Positions 1 to 8,512 are shown, numbered from the stretch's first letter. The stretch: DNA of 64,000 bases from Bacteroidales bacterium UBA1392 (GCA_002305275.1 DBQO01000020.1:3725-67724), one strand, 5' to 3'. Numbers and translations: made by a program. The notes: generated by a model not told the origin, from the sequence alone.

Positions 1-1263
1 AAGCCAAAACATGGAAGTAGGAGAATACTCTATCATGCTGCCGTTGCCGAGGGCATAGTGGTGAGAAATTGCTGTCGAAGAGGAGTATACGGGAGTCAGA
101 GGTGAAGTGCCCGCATCATCTAAGGCAAACCAGAAGATTCCCCCTATCTCATCGGGGAACCGGTTACGAGCTTGTCCGACAAACCAAAATCCCGTCTGTT
201 GAGTAGCAATTGCTCTTTCATTGATATACTCATCACCGTCGATTTCAAAACTCATAGGTCTCCAACGGTAGGGAAGTGTATTTCCTCCTGCTCCGATATC
301 ATTGCGCATATCGAAAGGCGTATCTTCAAAATGGTCCCTCATCATATCGGCAACCATGGTAACGGAGAGTTTATGTTTTGACTTGACAGAGAGAGGCAGC
401 CTGTTTTTAGGATTATGCCCCGAAGCATGATCAATATATTTGGACATATCTTCAGCGCCATGTTTATTAAAAAAACTCCAGACTCTCGCCTCGCATCCTC
501 TCATGGCACCAAAATCGAGCGGACAATAGGTATCGGCGAAGCTGAATTCCTCATCCTTACCCTCAAATAGCCCCAGCTCCCTCGCATGTGAGATTACATC
601 GGGTGAGAAGAGGCAATTTTCCGGATCATTAAGTGGAAATGTGGTAATACGTGAACAGTTGGCATGGGCTGAAATATGGCCGTCAGGTATACGTACAGCC
701 ACCCAGACTGCTCCTTTACGGGTATTGACGCCATTTACTACTTCGGGCTTGCGTGCGATGATTTCCAATATCCAGGCCTCCTCAGGATCAGCAAAGGAGA
801 TGGACTCTCCTGATGAGGCATAACCATATTGGTCGGCAAGCGAGGTATAAAGCAGTATCGCCTCACGTGCAGTCCGTGCCCTTTGCAGGGTAATATACAT
901 AAGTGATCCGTAGTCCAGTATGCCGTTGGGGTCCCTTAGCTCTTCCAACCCTCCCCAGGTTGATTCGCCTATGATAAGCTGGTGCTCATTCATGTTGCCG
1001 ATGACGTTATAAGTCTTTTCTGCCTGAGGTATGGTACCGAGGTAGCGATCCTTGCCCCATTCATATACGGGGAGTAGTGTGCCTGCCTTGTATTTTGCTG
1101 CCGGATAGTGGACCAGCGTTCCATATCTGGTGTGACTGTCAGCCGCGTATGTGACCATTACGGATCCGTCGGTAGAGGCGCCTTTTGTAATGATAAGGTT
1201 GGTGCAAGTAAAACCTTTGATTGCTAATAGCAGAAGAGCTATTGTAAGTAGTGTACGTTTCAT
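1..1263 (-). CDS. C69-family dipeptidase, secreted, C-terminus cut by window edge
   Basis: The frame is open on the minus strand from ATG at 1261-1263 to the window edge, giving about 421 residues. It hydrolyses dipeptides as an N-terminal-nucleophile enzyme of the PepD/C69 family. Residues 1-19 form a signal peptide. Cys20 starts the conserved 'CTNLIITKGAS-DGS' block, so signal removal would directly expose the catalytic cysteine. Family blocks such as 'GYASSGESISFADPEEAWILE' (split here by family convention) and 'HANCSRITTFPL' follow. It starts 9 bp after the metallo-hydrolase gene on the same strand and is probably co-transcribed with it. A second, diverged paralogue lies at 46187-47803. 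The C-terminal end is outside the window. Confidence 0.9.
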   Translation of the reverse strand, partial: MKRTLLTIALLLLAIKGFTCTNLIITKGASTDGSVMVTYAADSHTRYGTLVHYPAAKYKAGTLLPVYEWGKDRYLGTIPQAEKTYNVIGNMNEHQLIIGESTWGGLEELRDPNGILDYGSLMYITLQRARTAREAILLYTSLADQYGYASSGESISFADPEEAWILEIIARKPEVVNGVNTRKGAVWVAVRIPDGHISAHANCSRITTFPLNDPENCLFSPDVISHARELGLFEGKDEEFSFADTYCPLDFGAMRGCEARVWSFFNKHGAEDMSKYIDHASGHNPKNRLPLSVKSKHKLSVTMVADMMRDHFEDTPFDMRNDIGAGGNTLPYRWRPMSFEIDGDEYINERAIATQQTGFWFVGQARNRFPDEIGGIFWFALDDAGTSPLTPVYSSSTAISHHYALGNGSMIEYSPTSMFWL

Positions 1264-1272
1264 AATCTATTA

Positions 1273-2064
1273 TCAAAATTCAATTGTGAGCCCGTCGTAT
1301 GCAGGTTCTATGCTGAATGGTTGTTCGTGGAGTTCTTGTTTTAATTGTGCATGTTTAGGTAACTGGTGGGAGAGATGTGTGATAAAGGAGCGCTTTGCTC
1401 CAACTCTGCCGGCTACCTCCACAGCCTCGGGGAGTGAGTAATGGGAGATATGTGGCGTGCGTTTGACCGTATTGATGACAAAGAGCGATGTGTCTCTGAG
1501 TTTGTCATACTCTACATCCGGGATGTAATTGGCATCGGTTATATATGAAAGGCTGCCGATGCGGAATCCCAAAATAGGAAGACTGTAGTGCATCACCCTT
1601 ATCGGAGTTATTGTAACCTTCCTCCCGTTGGCCCCTATAATTGTGAAAGGATTTGAATCGATGATTTTTATGTTAAATTCAGGTATTCCGGGGTACTTAT
1701 GTAGGGCAAATACATAGGAATACTCCATACGGAGAGACTCCTCCACTCTCTCTTCGCAATAAATCGGGGTAGCGCATTTCTCCAAATAGTTGAGGGCACG
1801 AACATCGTCAAGTCCTCCCGTGTGATCTTTGTGCTGGTGTGTAAGAATGATGGCATCCAGATGGGAAATATTTTCGCGAAGCATCTGTTGTCTGAAGTCA
1901 GGTCCTGCATCTATGAGAATGGAAACCCCTTCATATACCACTAGTGCTGAAGTCCTTAGTCTTTTATCCCGTACATCGGATGAAGAACAAACCTCACATT
2001 GACACCCTATCATAGGTATACCTTGTGACGTGCCTGTTCCTAAAAATGTAATCGTATTGCCCAT
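1273..2064 (-). CDS. MBL-fold metallo-hydrolase, PhnP-like
   Basis: The 263-residue cytoplasmic protein belongs to the metallo-beta-lactamase fold and resembles PhnP-type phosphodiesterases. Metal ligands are visible in 'THQHKDH' (His76, His78, Asp80, His81). The cluster Cys21-x-Cys23-x2-Cys26 resembles the additional structural zinc site of PhnP. PhnP hydrolyses cyclic phosphate esters in phosphonate breakdown, but no phn genes are seen here, so the substrate is unknown. It heads a two-gene minus operon with the C69 dipeptidase. A -7 box lies just upstream at 2071-2078, 7 bp before the ATG. Confidence 0.85.
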   Translation of the reverse strand: MGNTITFLGTGTSQGIPMIGCQCEVCSSSDVRDKRLRTSALVVYEGVSILIDAGPDFRQQMLRENISHLDAIILTHQHKDHTGGLDDVRALNYLEKCATPIYCEERVEESLRMEYSYVFALHKYPGIPEFNIKIIDSNPFTIIGANGRKVTITPIRVMHYSLPILGFRIGSLSYITDANYIPDVEYDKLRDTSLFVINTVKRTPHISHYSLPEAVEVAGRVGAKRSFITHLSHQLPKHAQLKQELHEQPFSIEPAYDGLTIEF

Positions 2065-2070
2065 AACTCA

Positions 2071-2099
2071 CAAAAGTAGTTAAAAAAAGATTATTTTTG
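2071..2099. promoter_or_regulatory. Divergent promoter -7 boxes
   Basis: On the minus strand 2071-2078 reads TACTTTTG, and on the plus strand 2092-2099 reads TATTTTTG. Both match the Bacteroidota -7 consensus TAnnTTTG. They serve the hydrolase (minus) and the symporter operon (plus). No convincing -33 TTG was found at the right spacing for either, and the two elements are close enough to interfere with each other. Confidence 0.5.
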
Positions 2100-2129
2100 C
2101 GTAAGAAACAGACCAATATACCCTTTAAT

Positions 2130-3323
2130 ATGAGCAAAAAAAGATTCAAAATTGGACTTCTTCCCAAAGTGTTGATTGCAATCGCTCTTGGAATACTCTT
2201 TTCACTATTCCTTCCGGAATGGGCAGTCAGGATTTTCATAACCATCAATTCCATCTTCAGCAATTTTCTTGGTCTGATCATACCATTGCTCATTATAGGA
2301 TTGATAGCTCCGGGTATTTTCGAGTTGGGTAAGGGTGCGGGGAAACTGCTGCTGATAACTGCCGCCATAGCCTACTTCTCTACGATATTTTCAGGTTTCT
2401 TCTCCTATTTCACCGCTAAGTGGAGTTATCCCCGCTTTCTGGGGGATTCGCTTACCTCACTTGGCAATATCGATATGTCCGGCGGTTTACAGCCCTATTT
2501 TACAATAGAGATGGAGCCTATTATGAGTGTTACGGCTGCTCTGGTCATTGCTTTTGTCATAGGCCTCGGCCTAACCTCCGTAAAAGGTGAGACTATGCGC
2601 AATTTTATGTTGGATTTCAAGGAGATAATATATATAGTCATTAAAGGGGTTATAATCCCACTTCTGCCACTCTTTATTTTTGGCATATTTCTCCAGATGG
2701 GAGCCGAAGGCAAAGTGAGTGCAATTATGGGAATGTTTATCAAAATCATCGTGATTATCTTCATAATGCACATAATATTACTCGTGATGCAATTCGTAGT
2801 AGCCGGAGCTATAGCGCGTAAAAATCCTTTCAAAGCACTTGCCACGATGCTACCGGCCTATATGACCGCCCTCGGCACTCAATCCTCCGCTGCAACCATC
2901 CCGGTAACCCTCGCCCAGACCATCAAAAACGGGGTGCGTGAAGAGGTGGCTGGTTTCGTAATCCCCTTATGCGCTACCATACACCTTGCAGGCAGTATTC
3001 TTAAAATTGTAGCTTGCGCTTACGCAATTTCCCTCAGTCTGGGAATGAATGTGGGACTTGACCTCTATGCAGGTTTTATATTAATGCTCGGAGTACTAAT
3101 GGTAGCTGCTCCGGGTGTGCCGGGAGGTGCAATTATGGCCTCTATCGGTCTGATTGCTTCGATGCTCGGGTTCGATCCCTCCATGCAGGGTCTTATGATC
3201 GCCCTCTACATAGCTATGGATAGCTTCGGTACTGCCGCCAATGTCACGGGTGACGGTGCCATCGCACTTGTCATCAATACCATCAGAGCTAAATCTTCAA
3301 AAGAATCAGCAGTTGTCCAATGA
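2130..3323 (+). CDS. Dicarboxylate/amino acid:cation symporter (DAACS/SDF family)
   Basis: This multi-pass inner-membrane protein of 397 residues belongs to the sodium/proton-coupled dicarboxylate or amino acid symporter family. Typical landmarks are the serine-rich re-entrant loop 'TQSSAATIPVT' and the later 'APGVPGGAIMASIG' and 'GDGAIALV' segments that line the substrate and ion sites. The frame opens with TTG at 2097, but that codon overlaps the -7 box at 2092-2099, so ATG 2130 is preferred. The last four bases overlap the start of the following lipoprotein nucleotidase (ATGA), which implies translational coupling. The substrate (glutamate, aspartate, serine or C4-dicarboxylate) cannot be read from the sequence. 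Confidence 0.88.
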   Translation: MSKKRFKIGLLPKVLIAIALGILFSLFLPEWAVRIFITINSIFSNFLGLIIPLLIIGLIAPGIFELGKGAGKLLLITAAIAYFSTIFSGFFSYFTAKWSYPRFLGDSLTSLGNIDMSGGLQPYFTIEMEPIMSVTAALVIAFVIGLGLTSVKGETMRNFMLDFKEIIYIVIKGVIIPLLPLFIFGIFLQMGAEGKVSAIMGMFIKIIVIIFIMHIILLVMQFVVAGAIARKNPFKALATMLPAYMTALGTQSSAATIPVTLAQTIKNGVREEVAGFVIPLCATIHLAGSILKIVACAYAISLSLGMNVGLDLYAGFILMLGVLMVAAPGVPGGAIMASIGLIASMLGFDPSMQGLMIALYIAMDSFGTAANVTGDGAIALVINTIRAKSSKESAVVQ

Positions 3324-4918
3324 AGCGTCTATTATATTTTTTTCCTCTACTGGTCGTTGCACTCCTGTTCACTTCAGGTTGTAACCGTGCTCCCAAAGAT
3401 GGCATTCATTCCATTACCGTCTGCACTACTACAGACCTGCACGGTGCCTATTTTGATTCTACCTATAACGAAGAGGCGCGACTCTCTTCGTTGGCCAATG
3501 TATCTGCCTACGTCAAACAACTTAGATCAAAGGGTATCAAGCCGGTACTGATAGATGTGGGAGACAATCTTCAGGGAGATAATGCAGCCTATTATTGCAA
3601 CTATATTGATACGGTAAACGTGCATATTTTCGCAAGAGCTGCCGAATACATAGGCTACGATGCCATAGTAGTGGGCAATCACGATATTGAGGCGGGACAT
3701 CAGGTCTATGACCGCTTCAGAGAGGGTAAAATCCCCTATCTTGCATCCAACGCAATTATTGAGGGAAGTGATGGGGAACCCTATTTCCAACCCTATACTA
3801 TCGTTACTCGCAAAGGAGTCAGGATAGCCATCATCGGTATGACCAATGCCAATATTAAAAGTTGGCTCTCCGAAGAGCTCTGGGAGGGAATGGATTTCCT
3901 TAAAATATCCGATATTGCACAGGATTGGGTTGATGGCGTGCTTGACAAGGAAAGTCCGCATATCGTAATCCTTGCCTGCCATACGGGTAGTGGACACGGT
4001 CTTCCCGATATCGAAAATGAGGCGCGTTTTCTGGCTTCCAGTGTCAGGGGTGTGGATCTGGTGCTTGCCGGCCATGACCATCGTGCCGTTTCGGAAATTA
4101 TCGACAACCCTGCCGGTGAGGTGTTGTTGATCAATGCAGGCGATCGTGCAACCCTTCTTGGGGAAGCCACATTTGAACTCGAAATTAAGGAGGGCAGTGT
4201 GATTTCAAAAAGAGTTGCTTCTTCGCGCCTGATCCCGATGGCAGATGTAGAGCCTGATTCCCGTTATTCTGCTCGTTTTAAAAAGGATTTCAAGGCGGTC
4301 TATGAATTTGCTAATCGCGAAATGGGTACAATCTCTGAAGAGATCTATTTTGCCGATGCACTGGTGGGGCCCTCCTCATACATAGATCTTGTACACAAAG
4401 TGCAGCTGGATGCATCCGGAGCCGATATCTCCATCGCCGCACCTCTTTCGAGCAGCGGCATGATTCCTGCCGGAGTCATCAGATATCAGGACCTGGTTTT
4501 ACTTTATAGATTTGAAAATTCATTGTTTGTCGTTGAACTCACAGGTGCTCAAATCAGGGATTACCTGGAACTCTCATATTACAACTGGGTCAATAATATC
4601 GGTCCCGTTTATAATTTCGATTCTGCCGAAGGCATCATCTACCGTGTGAAAAAGTCGGCACCGAGGGGCTCTATGGTGGAAATTATCTCAATGAGTGACG
4701 GATCACCATTCGATCCCTCAAGAAGCTACAAAGTGGCAATAAGTTCATACAGAGCCAGCGGAGGAGGTAATCTGCTAAGGGATGGAGCAGGTGTAAGCCC
4801 TGATGCTCTGTCGGTTGTCGCCAGATATGGCGATATTAGAACCCTAATCGGAGAGTATATTTCTAAAGTGGGTACTGTGGTGCCGGAAACTCCAACCAAC
4901 TGGATTTTTGTAAAATAA
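3320..4918 (+). CDS. 5'-nucleotidase / UshA-like metallophosphatase lipoprotein
   Basis: The 532-residue lipoprotein has a signal peptide ending in a lipobox with Cys21. An N-terminal calcineurin-like metallophosphoesterase domain carries 'DLHG' (Asp39, His41), 'GDNLQGD', 'GNHD', a 'HTGSGHG' loop and 'GHDH'. A 5'-nucleotidase C-terminal domain follows. The family removes phosphate from extracellular nucleotides or related esters in the periplasm. The ATG overlaps the symporter stop by four bases, so the two are co-transcribed. Together they may salvage a nucleotide-derived product, but this pairing is inference. Confidence 0.87.
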   Translation: MKRLLYFFPLLVVALLFTSGCNRAPKDGIHSITVCTTTDLHGAYFDSTYNEEARLSSLANVSAYVKQLRSKGIKPVLIDVGDNLQGDNAAYYCNYIDTVNVHIFARAAEYIGYDAIVVGNHDIEAGHQVYDRFREGKIPYLASNAIIEGSDGEPYFQPYTIVTRKGVRIAIIGMTNANIKSWLSEELWEGMDFLKISDIAQDWVDGVLDKESPHIVILACHTGSGHGLPDIENEARFLASSVRGVDLVLAGHDHRAVSEIIDNPAGEVLLINAGDRATLLGEATFELEIKEGSVISKRVASSRLIPMADVEPDSRYSARFKKDFKAVYEFANREMGTISEEIYFADALVGPSSYIDLVHKVQLDASGADISIAAPLSSSGMIPAGVIRYQDLVLLYRFENSLFVVELTGAQIRDYLELSYYNWVNNIGPVYNFDSAEGIIYRVKKSAPRGSMVEIISMSDGSPFDPSRSYKVAISSYRASGGGNLLRDGAGVSPDALSVVARYGDIRTLIGEYISKVGTVVPETPTNWIFVK

Positions 4919-4922
4919 ATCA

Positions 4923-4952
4923 TTGCGGATAGGGGATTTTTATTTATCTTTG
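4923..4952 (+). promoter_or_regulatory. Bacteroidota-type promoter of the zapA operon
   Basis: TTG at 4923-4925, a 19-bp spacer and TATCTTTG at 4945-4952 match the TTG-N19-21-TAnnTTTG consensus exactly. Transcription would begin about 7 bp downstream, shortly before ATG 4967. Confidence 0.75.
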
Positions 4953-4966
4953 TACATTGCGTTATT

Positions 4967-5248
4967 ATGGACGGAGAAGTGATCAATAGTTTGAAAGGAA
5001 AAATCGGGCAATTGATTGCAAGATGCGAAAAGCTCGAGAAGGAGAACGTACGCTTTTCAGAAAAGATCTCTGCTCTTGAAGCAACCAACGCAAAACAAAT
5101 TGATATAATAAAACGATTAAAGGAACAGACAGAGAGACAACAATTGATAGAGGCATTTGGGAACATGCCGGACCGGACGAAGGCGAAGAAGAGGGTTTCG
5201 GCCCTTATACGTGAGATAGACAGATGCATAAATCTGCTTAATGACTGA
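4967..5248 (+). CDS. Small coiled-coil protein upstream of zapA
   Basis: The 93-residue cytoplasmic protein is dominated by heptad-like charged and hydrophobic repeats over residues 5-60, predicting a coiled coil. The basic stretch 'DRTKAKKRVSALIREIDRCI' follows. It has no signal peptide or enzymatic motif. It lies 5 bp before zapA behind an exact Bacteroidota promoter. A role in cell division (ZapB-like in form, not by shown homology) is inferred from position and coiled coil only. Confidence 0.75.
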   Translation: MDGEVINSLKGKIGQLIARCEKLEKENVRFSEKISALEATNAKQIDIIKRLKEQTERQQLIEAFGNMPDRTKAKKRVSALIREIDRCINLLND

Positions 5249-5253
5249 AGAAT

Positions 5254-5544
5254 ATGAAACAACGCATCACCATAAAGATTGCAGGGAAGGAATTTGAGTT
5301 GGATGTTGAGGCGGCGAGTGAAGAGAAGATACGAGCAGCAGTCAAAAGGATAAACCAAAGGATTTTTGAAAAATCAAATCGTTTTCCTATGGTACCCAGA
5401 GAGGAGATTTTGAGTGTAATACTCCTGGAAGAAGAGGTTCGGTTGGTAGAATTTGAAACACTCAGAGATAAGGAGAAAGAGAATTTATTGCAACAATTGC
5501 ATACCCTGGACGAAAGATTGGGAGAGTATTTAATCGGCCGTTAG
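5254..5544 (+). CDS. zapA: Cell division protein ZapA
   Basis: The 96-residue protein has the ZapA pattern: an N-terminal beta-rich part ('ITIKIAGKEFELDVEAASEEKIRAA', given here only as a family landmark) followed by a long coiled-coil helix. ZapA binds FtsZ and cross-links protofilaments at the division ring. Length matches the family (about 100 residues). It is second in an operon after the coiled-coil gene. Its stop codon lies inside the 5' arm of the predicted 6S RNA closing stem, so the end of zapA and the RNA overlap. Confidence 0.85.
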   Translation: MKQRITIKIAGKEFELDVEAASEEKIRAAVKRINQRIFEKSNRFPMVPREEILSVILLEEEVRLVEFETLRDKEKENLLQQLHTLDERLGEYLIGR

Positions 5545-5719
5545 TTCCGCTCTTTGCTGAAATCAACGCTAAAAATCATCACGAGCCAACTCGATTGTTA
5601 AAAACAGGCCTCTCGTGACCCTGCAAGGGGGATTCCATTTATGGGACATAGGAAGTTTGAGACAAATATCGGAGCTCAAATCTTATTTTATAAGATTTCT
5701 GATAGACCGGGCTAACGGC
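5537..5719 (+). ncRNA. ssrS: Candidate 6S RNA (SsrS)
   Basis: The zapA-rny gap holds a structured element of about 183 nt, close to the usual 6S length of about 185 nt. Bases 5537-5547 (GCCGTTAGTTC) pair with 5709-5719 (GGGCTAACGGC) in an 11-bp closing stem with two G-U pairs, followed by a T-rich tail. Inside, 5579-5585 pairs with 5612-5618 (TCACGAG/CTCGTGA). A 3'-side hairpin pairs 5667-5672 with 5699-5704 and 5678-5686 with 5690-5698. 6S RNA mimics an open promoter and sequesters RNA polymerase. The position just after zapA matches the zapA-ssrS order of Proteobacteria. No exact promoter was found upstream. Another structured RNA is possible. Confidence 0.6.
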
Positions 5720-5730
5720 TTTTCTATAAA

Positions 5731-5803
5731 TTGTAAGTATTTCTGTTGTTCGCTTTTTTCAAAAAAGGGAATTTTTGCACTATTTAATACTATATACTTA
5801 CAA
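5731..5803 (+). promoter_or_regulatory. rny promoter flanked by a 10-bp inverted repeat
   Basis: TTG 5746-5748, a 21-bp spacer and AATTTTTG 5770-5777 form a near-consensus promoter, one mismatch from TAnnTTTG. It lies between perfect inverted arms TTGTAAGTAT (5731-5740) and ATACTTACAA (5794-5803), the second ending two bases before the rny ATG. The arms may be an operator or an RNA hairpin if transcription starts upstream. Confidence 0.5.
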
Positions 5804-5805
5804 TC

Positions 5806-7344
5806 ATGTTAAACACAATTATTATTACAGCGATAGTTTCTGCCGTAGTTACGATAGGAGCCTATCTGCTCGTAAGGGACGTCATATTAAAGAAAAAGAA
5901 AGCACAAATCATCATCAACGCTGAAAAAGAGGGGGAAGACATCAAAAAAGAGAAGATTTTTCAGGCTAAGGAAAAATTCCTCCAACTCAAGAGCGAACAT
6001 GAGACCTTCATAAACGAACGCAATGCTCAGGTTCAGCAATACGAAAATAAAGTAAAACAGAAGGAACTGGTTCTCAACCAGCAAAATTCCGAGCTGGGTC
6101 GTAAACAGAAAGAGGTGGACAGCATTCGCGAGAACCTCAAAAGTCAGCTCGATATTGTAAACCGCAAGAGCGAAGAATACGACAAATATAAAAACGAGGT
6201 AATTTCCAAACTTGAAGAAGTTGCAGAAATGACTGCGGCAGAGGCAAAAAACCAACTTTTGGAGAGTATGAAGGCCGAGGCCAAGACCGAAGCGATGTCC
6301 TATATCAGCGATGTGATGGACGAAGCGCGTATGACGGCCAGCAAAGAGGCAAAACGCATAGTAATAAATACCATCCAGCGTACTGCACCTGAGACGGCCA
6401 TTGAAAATGCGGTTACTGTCTTCAATATAGAAAGTGATGAGATCAAAGGACGTATCATTGGTCGTGAAGGGCGTAATATCCGTGCACTCGAAGCTGCCAC
6501 CGGCGTGGAAATAGTTGTGGATGATACACCTGAAGCCATTCTTCTCTCTGCATTCGACCCTGTCCGTCGTGAAGTGGCAAGACTTGCACTTCACCAGTTG
6601 GTAACAGATGGTCGCATCCACCCTGCACGCATAGAAGAGGTTGTGGCTAAGGTACAGAAACAGTTGGATGACGAGATTATGGAGACGGGGAAGCGCACCT
6701 GTATCGATCTGGGTGTCCACGGACTCCATATGGAATTGATCCGCTTGATAGGCCGTATGAAGTACCGTTCATCTTATGGACAGAACCTACTCCAGCACTC
6801 GCGGGAAGTGGCAAATATTTGCTCCACCATGGCTGCCGAACTTGGTCTCAACGCAAAGGTTGCCAAACGTGCCGGCCTCCTGCACGATATAGGAAAGGTT
6901 TCCGATGAGGATTCTGAGCTGCCCCATGCTTTGCTGGGTATGCGTATTGCGGAACGATATAAGGAGAAGCCGGAAGTTTGCAATGCCATAGGCTCTCACC
7001 ATGAAGAGATGGAGATGAAATCTCTCATAGCTCCGCTGGTAATGGTGGGTGATGCCATTTCGGGTGCCCGTCCGGGTGCTCGCCGCGAAGTTATCGAATC
7101 TTATATCAAACGTCTAAAAGATATGGAAGGCATTGCTCTTTCACATCCGGGCGTTACCAAGACTTATGCCATACAGGCCGGAAGGGAGCTGCGCGTAATA
7201 GTAGGGGCCGAAGAGGTTTCAGATCAGCAGTGTGATGCTCTGTCTGCCGACATAGCCCGCAAAATTCAGGAGGAAATGGTTTACCCCGGTCAAATCAAGA
7301 TTACAGTGATCCGCGAGACTCGCAGTGTCGCATTTGCAAAATAA
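5806..7344 (+). CDS. rny: Ribonuclease Y
   Basis: The 512-residue membrane-anchored endoribonuclease initiates mRNA decay. The architecture is complete. An N-terminal transmembrane helix (about residues 3-22) is followed by a long charged coiled coil (30-170). A KH domain contains 'GRIIGREGRNIRALE', and an HD phosphohydrolase domain contains 'HDIGK' and the downstream 'GSHHEE'. Length matches the family (about 510-520). It follows the 6S RNA candidate and has its own near-consensus promoter. The DUF3467 gene follows after 6 bp. Confidence 0.95.
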   Translation: MLNTIIITAIVSAVVTIGAYLLVRDVILKKKKAQIIINAEKEGEDIKKEKIFQAKEKFLQLKSEHETFINERNAQVQQYENKVKQKELVLNQQNSELGRKQKEVDSIRENLKSQLDIVNRKSEEYDKYKNEVISKLEEVAEMTAAEAKNQLLESMKAEAKTEAMSYISDVMDEARMTASKEAKRIVINTIQRTAPETAIENAVTVFNIESDEIKGRIIGREGRNIRALEAATGVEIVVDDTPEAILLSAFDPVRREVARLALHQLVTDGRIHPARIEEVVAKVQKQLDDEIMETGKRTCIDLGVHGLHMELIRLIGRMKYRSSYGQNLLQHSREVANICSTMAAELGLNAKVAKRAGLLHDIGKVSDEDSELPHALLGMRIAERYKEKPEVCNAIGSHHEEMEMKSLIAPLVMVGDAISGARPGARREVIESYIKRLKDMEGIALSHPGVTKTYAIQAGRELRVIVGAEEVSDQQCDALSADIARKIQEEMVYPGQIKITVIRETRSVAFAK

Positions 7345-7350
7345 ATTATC

Positions 7351-7653
7351 ATGGAAGAGAATAAAAACACAGGAATCAGTATCACTCCCGAAGTGGCAAG
7401 GGGAGTCTATTCTAACCTTGTATTTATCAACCACTCCAATTCCGAGTTTGTGCTTGACTTTATACAGGTGATGCCGGGAATGCCCCAGCCTAATGTCAAT
7501 AGCCGCATTATCCTGGCTCCGGAACATGCCAAACGTCTTTTGAAGGCGCTTGAGGATAATGTAGGCAAATACGAAATGACTTTTGGTGAGATCGTTATTC
7601 GAGAACCGCAGCCTGCCAATGTGCCTCCGATGGCATTCGGCGGAGAAGCGTGA
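7351..7653 (+). CDS. DUF3467 family protein
   Basis: The 100-residue cytoplasmic protein matches the DUF3467 pattern: 'ARGVYSNLVFINHSNSEFVLDF', a proline-rich turn 'MPGMPQPNVNSRIILAPEHAKRLL' and a C-terminal helix (both cited as landmarks in halves under family convention). Its function is not known. It is 6 bp after rny and surely shares its transcript. A heptad repeat tract begins 3 bp after its stop codon. Confidence 0.75.
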   Translation: MEENKNTGISITPEVARGVYSNLVFINHSNSEFVLDFIQVMPGMPQPNVNSRIILAPEHAKRLLKALEDNVGKYEMTFGEIVIREPQPANVPPMAFGGEA

Positions 7654-7655
7654 AA

Positions 7656-7744
7656 TAGTATGTAGTGTGTAGTATGTAGTATGTAGTAAAAGGGATTTAG
7701 GAGTTGGGATTTATGGAAAAGGAAGAAAGTTTTGTGATTTTGAA
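7656..7744 (+). repeat. 7-bp-period tract 3' of the DUF3467 gene
   Basis: Four units of TAGTRTG (7656-7683) and TAGTAAA are followed, after a 5-base offset at 7691-7695, by degenerate heptads TTTAGGA, GTTGGGA, TTTATGG and on. The tract starts 3 bases after the stop codon of the upstream plus-strand gene. It is one of a dispersed family described in the findings. Confidence 0.8.
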
Positions 7745-7807
7745 ATTTTATAACAATCCCACAGGATTTGGAGTCTCACAGAACTCTCTACATAAACCAA
7801 AAAATAG

Positions 7808-7870
7808 TTCCGAACTCATACCTAACTACTAAAAAACTTACTCATAACTACCGACTATTTACTTGAAACT
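7808..7870 (-). repeat. 7-bp-period tract 3' of korC
   Basis: Read on the minus strand from 7870, the sequence falls into heptads AGTTTCA, AGTAAAT, AGTCGGT, AGTTATG, AGTAAGT and then looser units. AGT recurs every 7 bases for five units. It lies downstream of korC, beyond the hairpin at 7873-7910. Confidence 0.6.
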
Positions 7871-7872
7871 AT

Positions 7873-7910
7873 AAAAATGGGGATCAGTTTGTGATGTGAC
7901 CCCCATTTTT
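7873..7910. terminator. Bidirectional terminator between the rny and kor operons
   Basis: AAAAATGGGG at 7873-7882 is complementary to CCCCATTTTT at 7901-7910, with T-runs on both strands. It can end the converging rny and kor transcripts. Confidence 0.75.
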
Positions 7911-7932
7911 TGTACTATTCGTATCTATTCCT

Positions 7933-8475
7933 TTACAAAATCTCAACTGCCTTCATTCCGATGCTGATTGCCTGCTCATTCATCGGTATCAGACCGTGAT
8001 GGCGTTCCGGAAGGGACTTCCTGAGCCCTTCGAGGACATTAGCCATAGTCACGATTGGCTTGACTTTGAGGTAGGCACCAAGAACAATCATATTGTAAGC
8101 TTTGGCATTGCCAAGTTTTGCAGCCTCATCTGCCGCAGCTATGCGACAAACTTTTATATCTTTCCTTTCGGGATGGCGCGTAATGCCATTAGGATCGTAA
8201 ATGAGGACTCCTCCCGGCTTTACCCTACTCTCAAACTTGTCGAGCGACTGCTGATTGAGTATGATTGCAGTGTCAAATCTGCTGAGTATGGGCGAGCTGA
8301 TCTTATTGTCGCTAAGAATAACGCTCACATTACAGGTGCCACCACGCATCTCAGGGCCGTATGACGGCATCCAAGTGACTTCCTGATCCTGCATTATGCC
8401 TCCATAAGCCAAAATTTTGCCCATAGAGAGGACTCCCTGTCCTCCGAAACCTGCTATAATAATCTCTTCTTTCAT
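7933..8475 (-). CDS. korC: 2-oxoacid:ferredoxin oxidoreductase, gamma subunit
   Basis: The 180-residue subunit has the gamma-domain signature 'AGFGGQGV' near its N-terminus and 'PSYGPEMRGGTCNVSV', which shape the CoA-binding part of the enzyme. The complex oxidatively decarboxylates a 2-oxoacid to acyl-CoA and reduces ferredoxin. The frame opens further upstream at 8496, but MKEEIII at 8475 fits family N-termini better. It is the last gene of the operon starting at 12848. Whether the substrate is 2-oxoglutarate or a branched-chain 2-oxoacid cannot be fixed from the sequence. Confidence 0.87.
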   Translation of the reverse strand: MKEEIIIAGFGGQGVLSMGKILAYGGIMQDQEVTWMPSYGPEMRGGTCNVSVILSDNKISSPILSRFDTAIILNQQSLDKFESRVKPGGVLIYDPNGITRHPERKDIKVCRIAAADEAAKLGNAKAYNMIVLGAYLKVKPIVTMANVLEGLRKSLPERHHGLIPMNEQAISIGMKAVEIL

Positions 8476-8512
8476 ATCATCTATTTTATTAATCAAAATA
8501 ATACGGAGGTTC

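Noticed and set aside
5615..5812. A 65-codon plus-strand frame between zapA and rny
   Set aside because: It lies in the structured RNA candidate and promoter, has no family pattern and overlaps the rny start.
5887..6729. A 280-codon minus-strand frame
   Set aside because: It is antisense to rny, composed of Phe/Leu-rich shadow sequence from coiled-coil codons.
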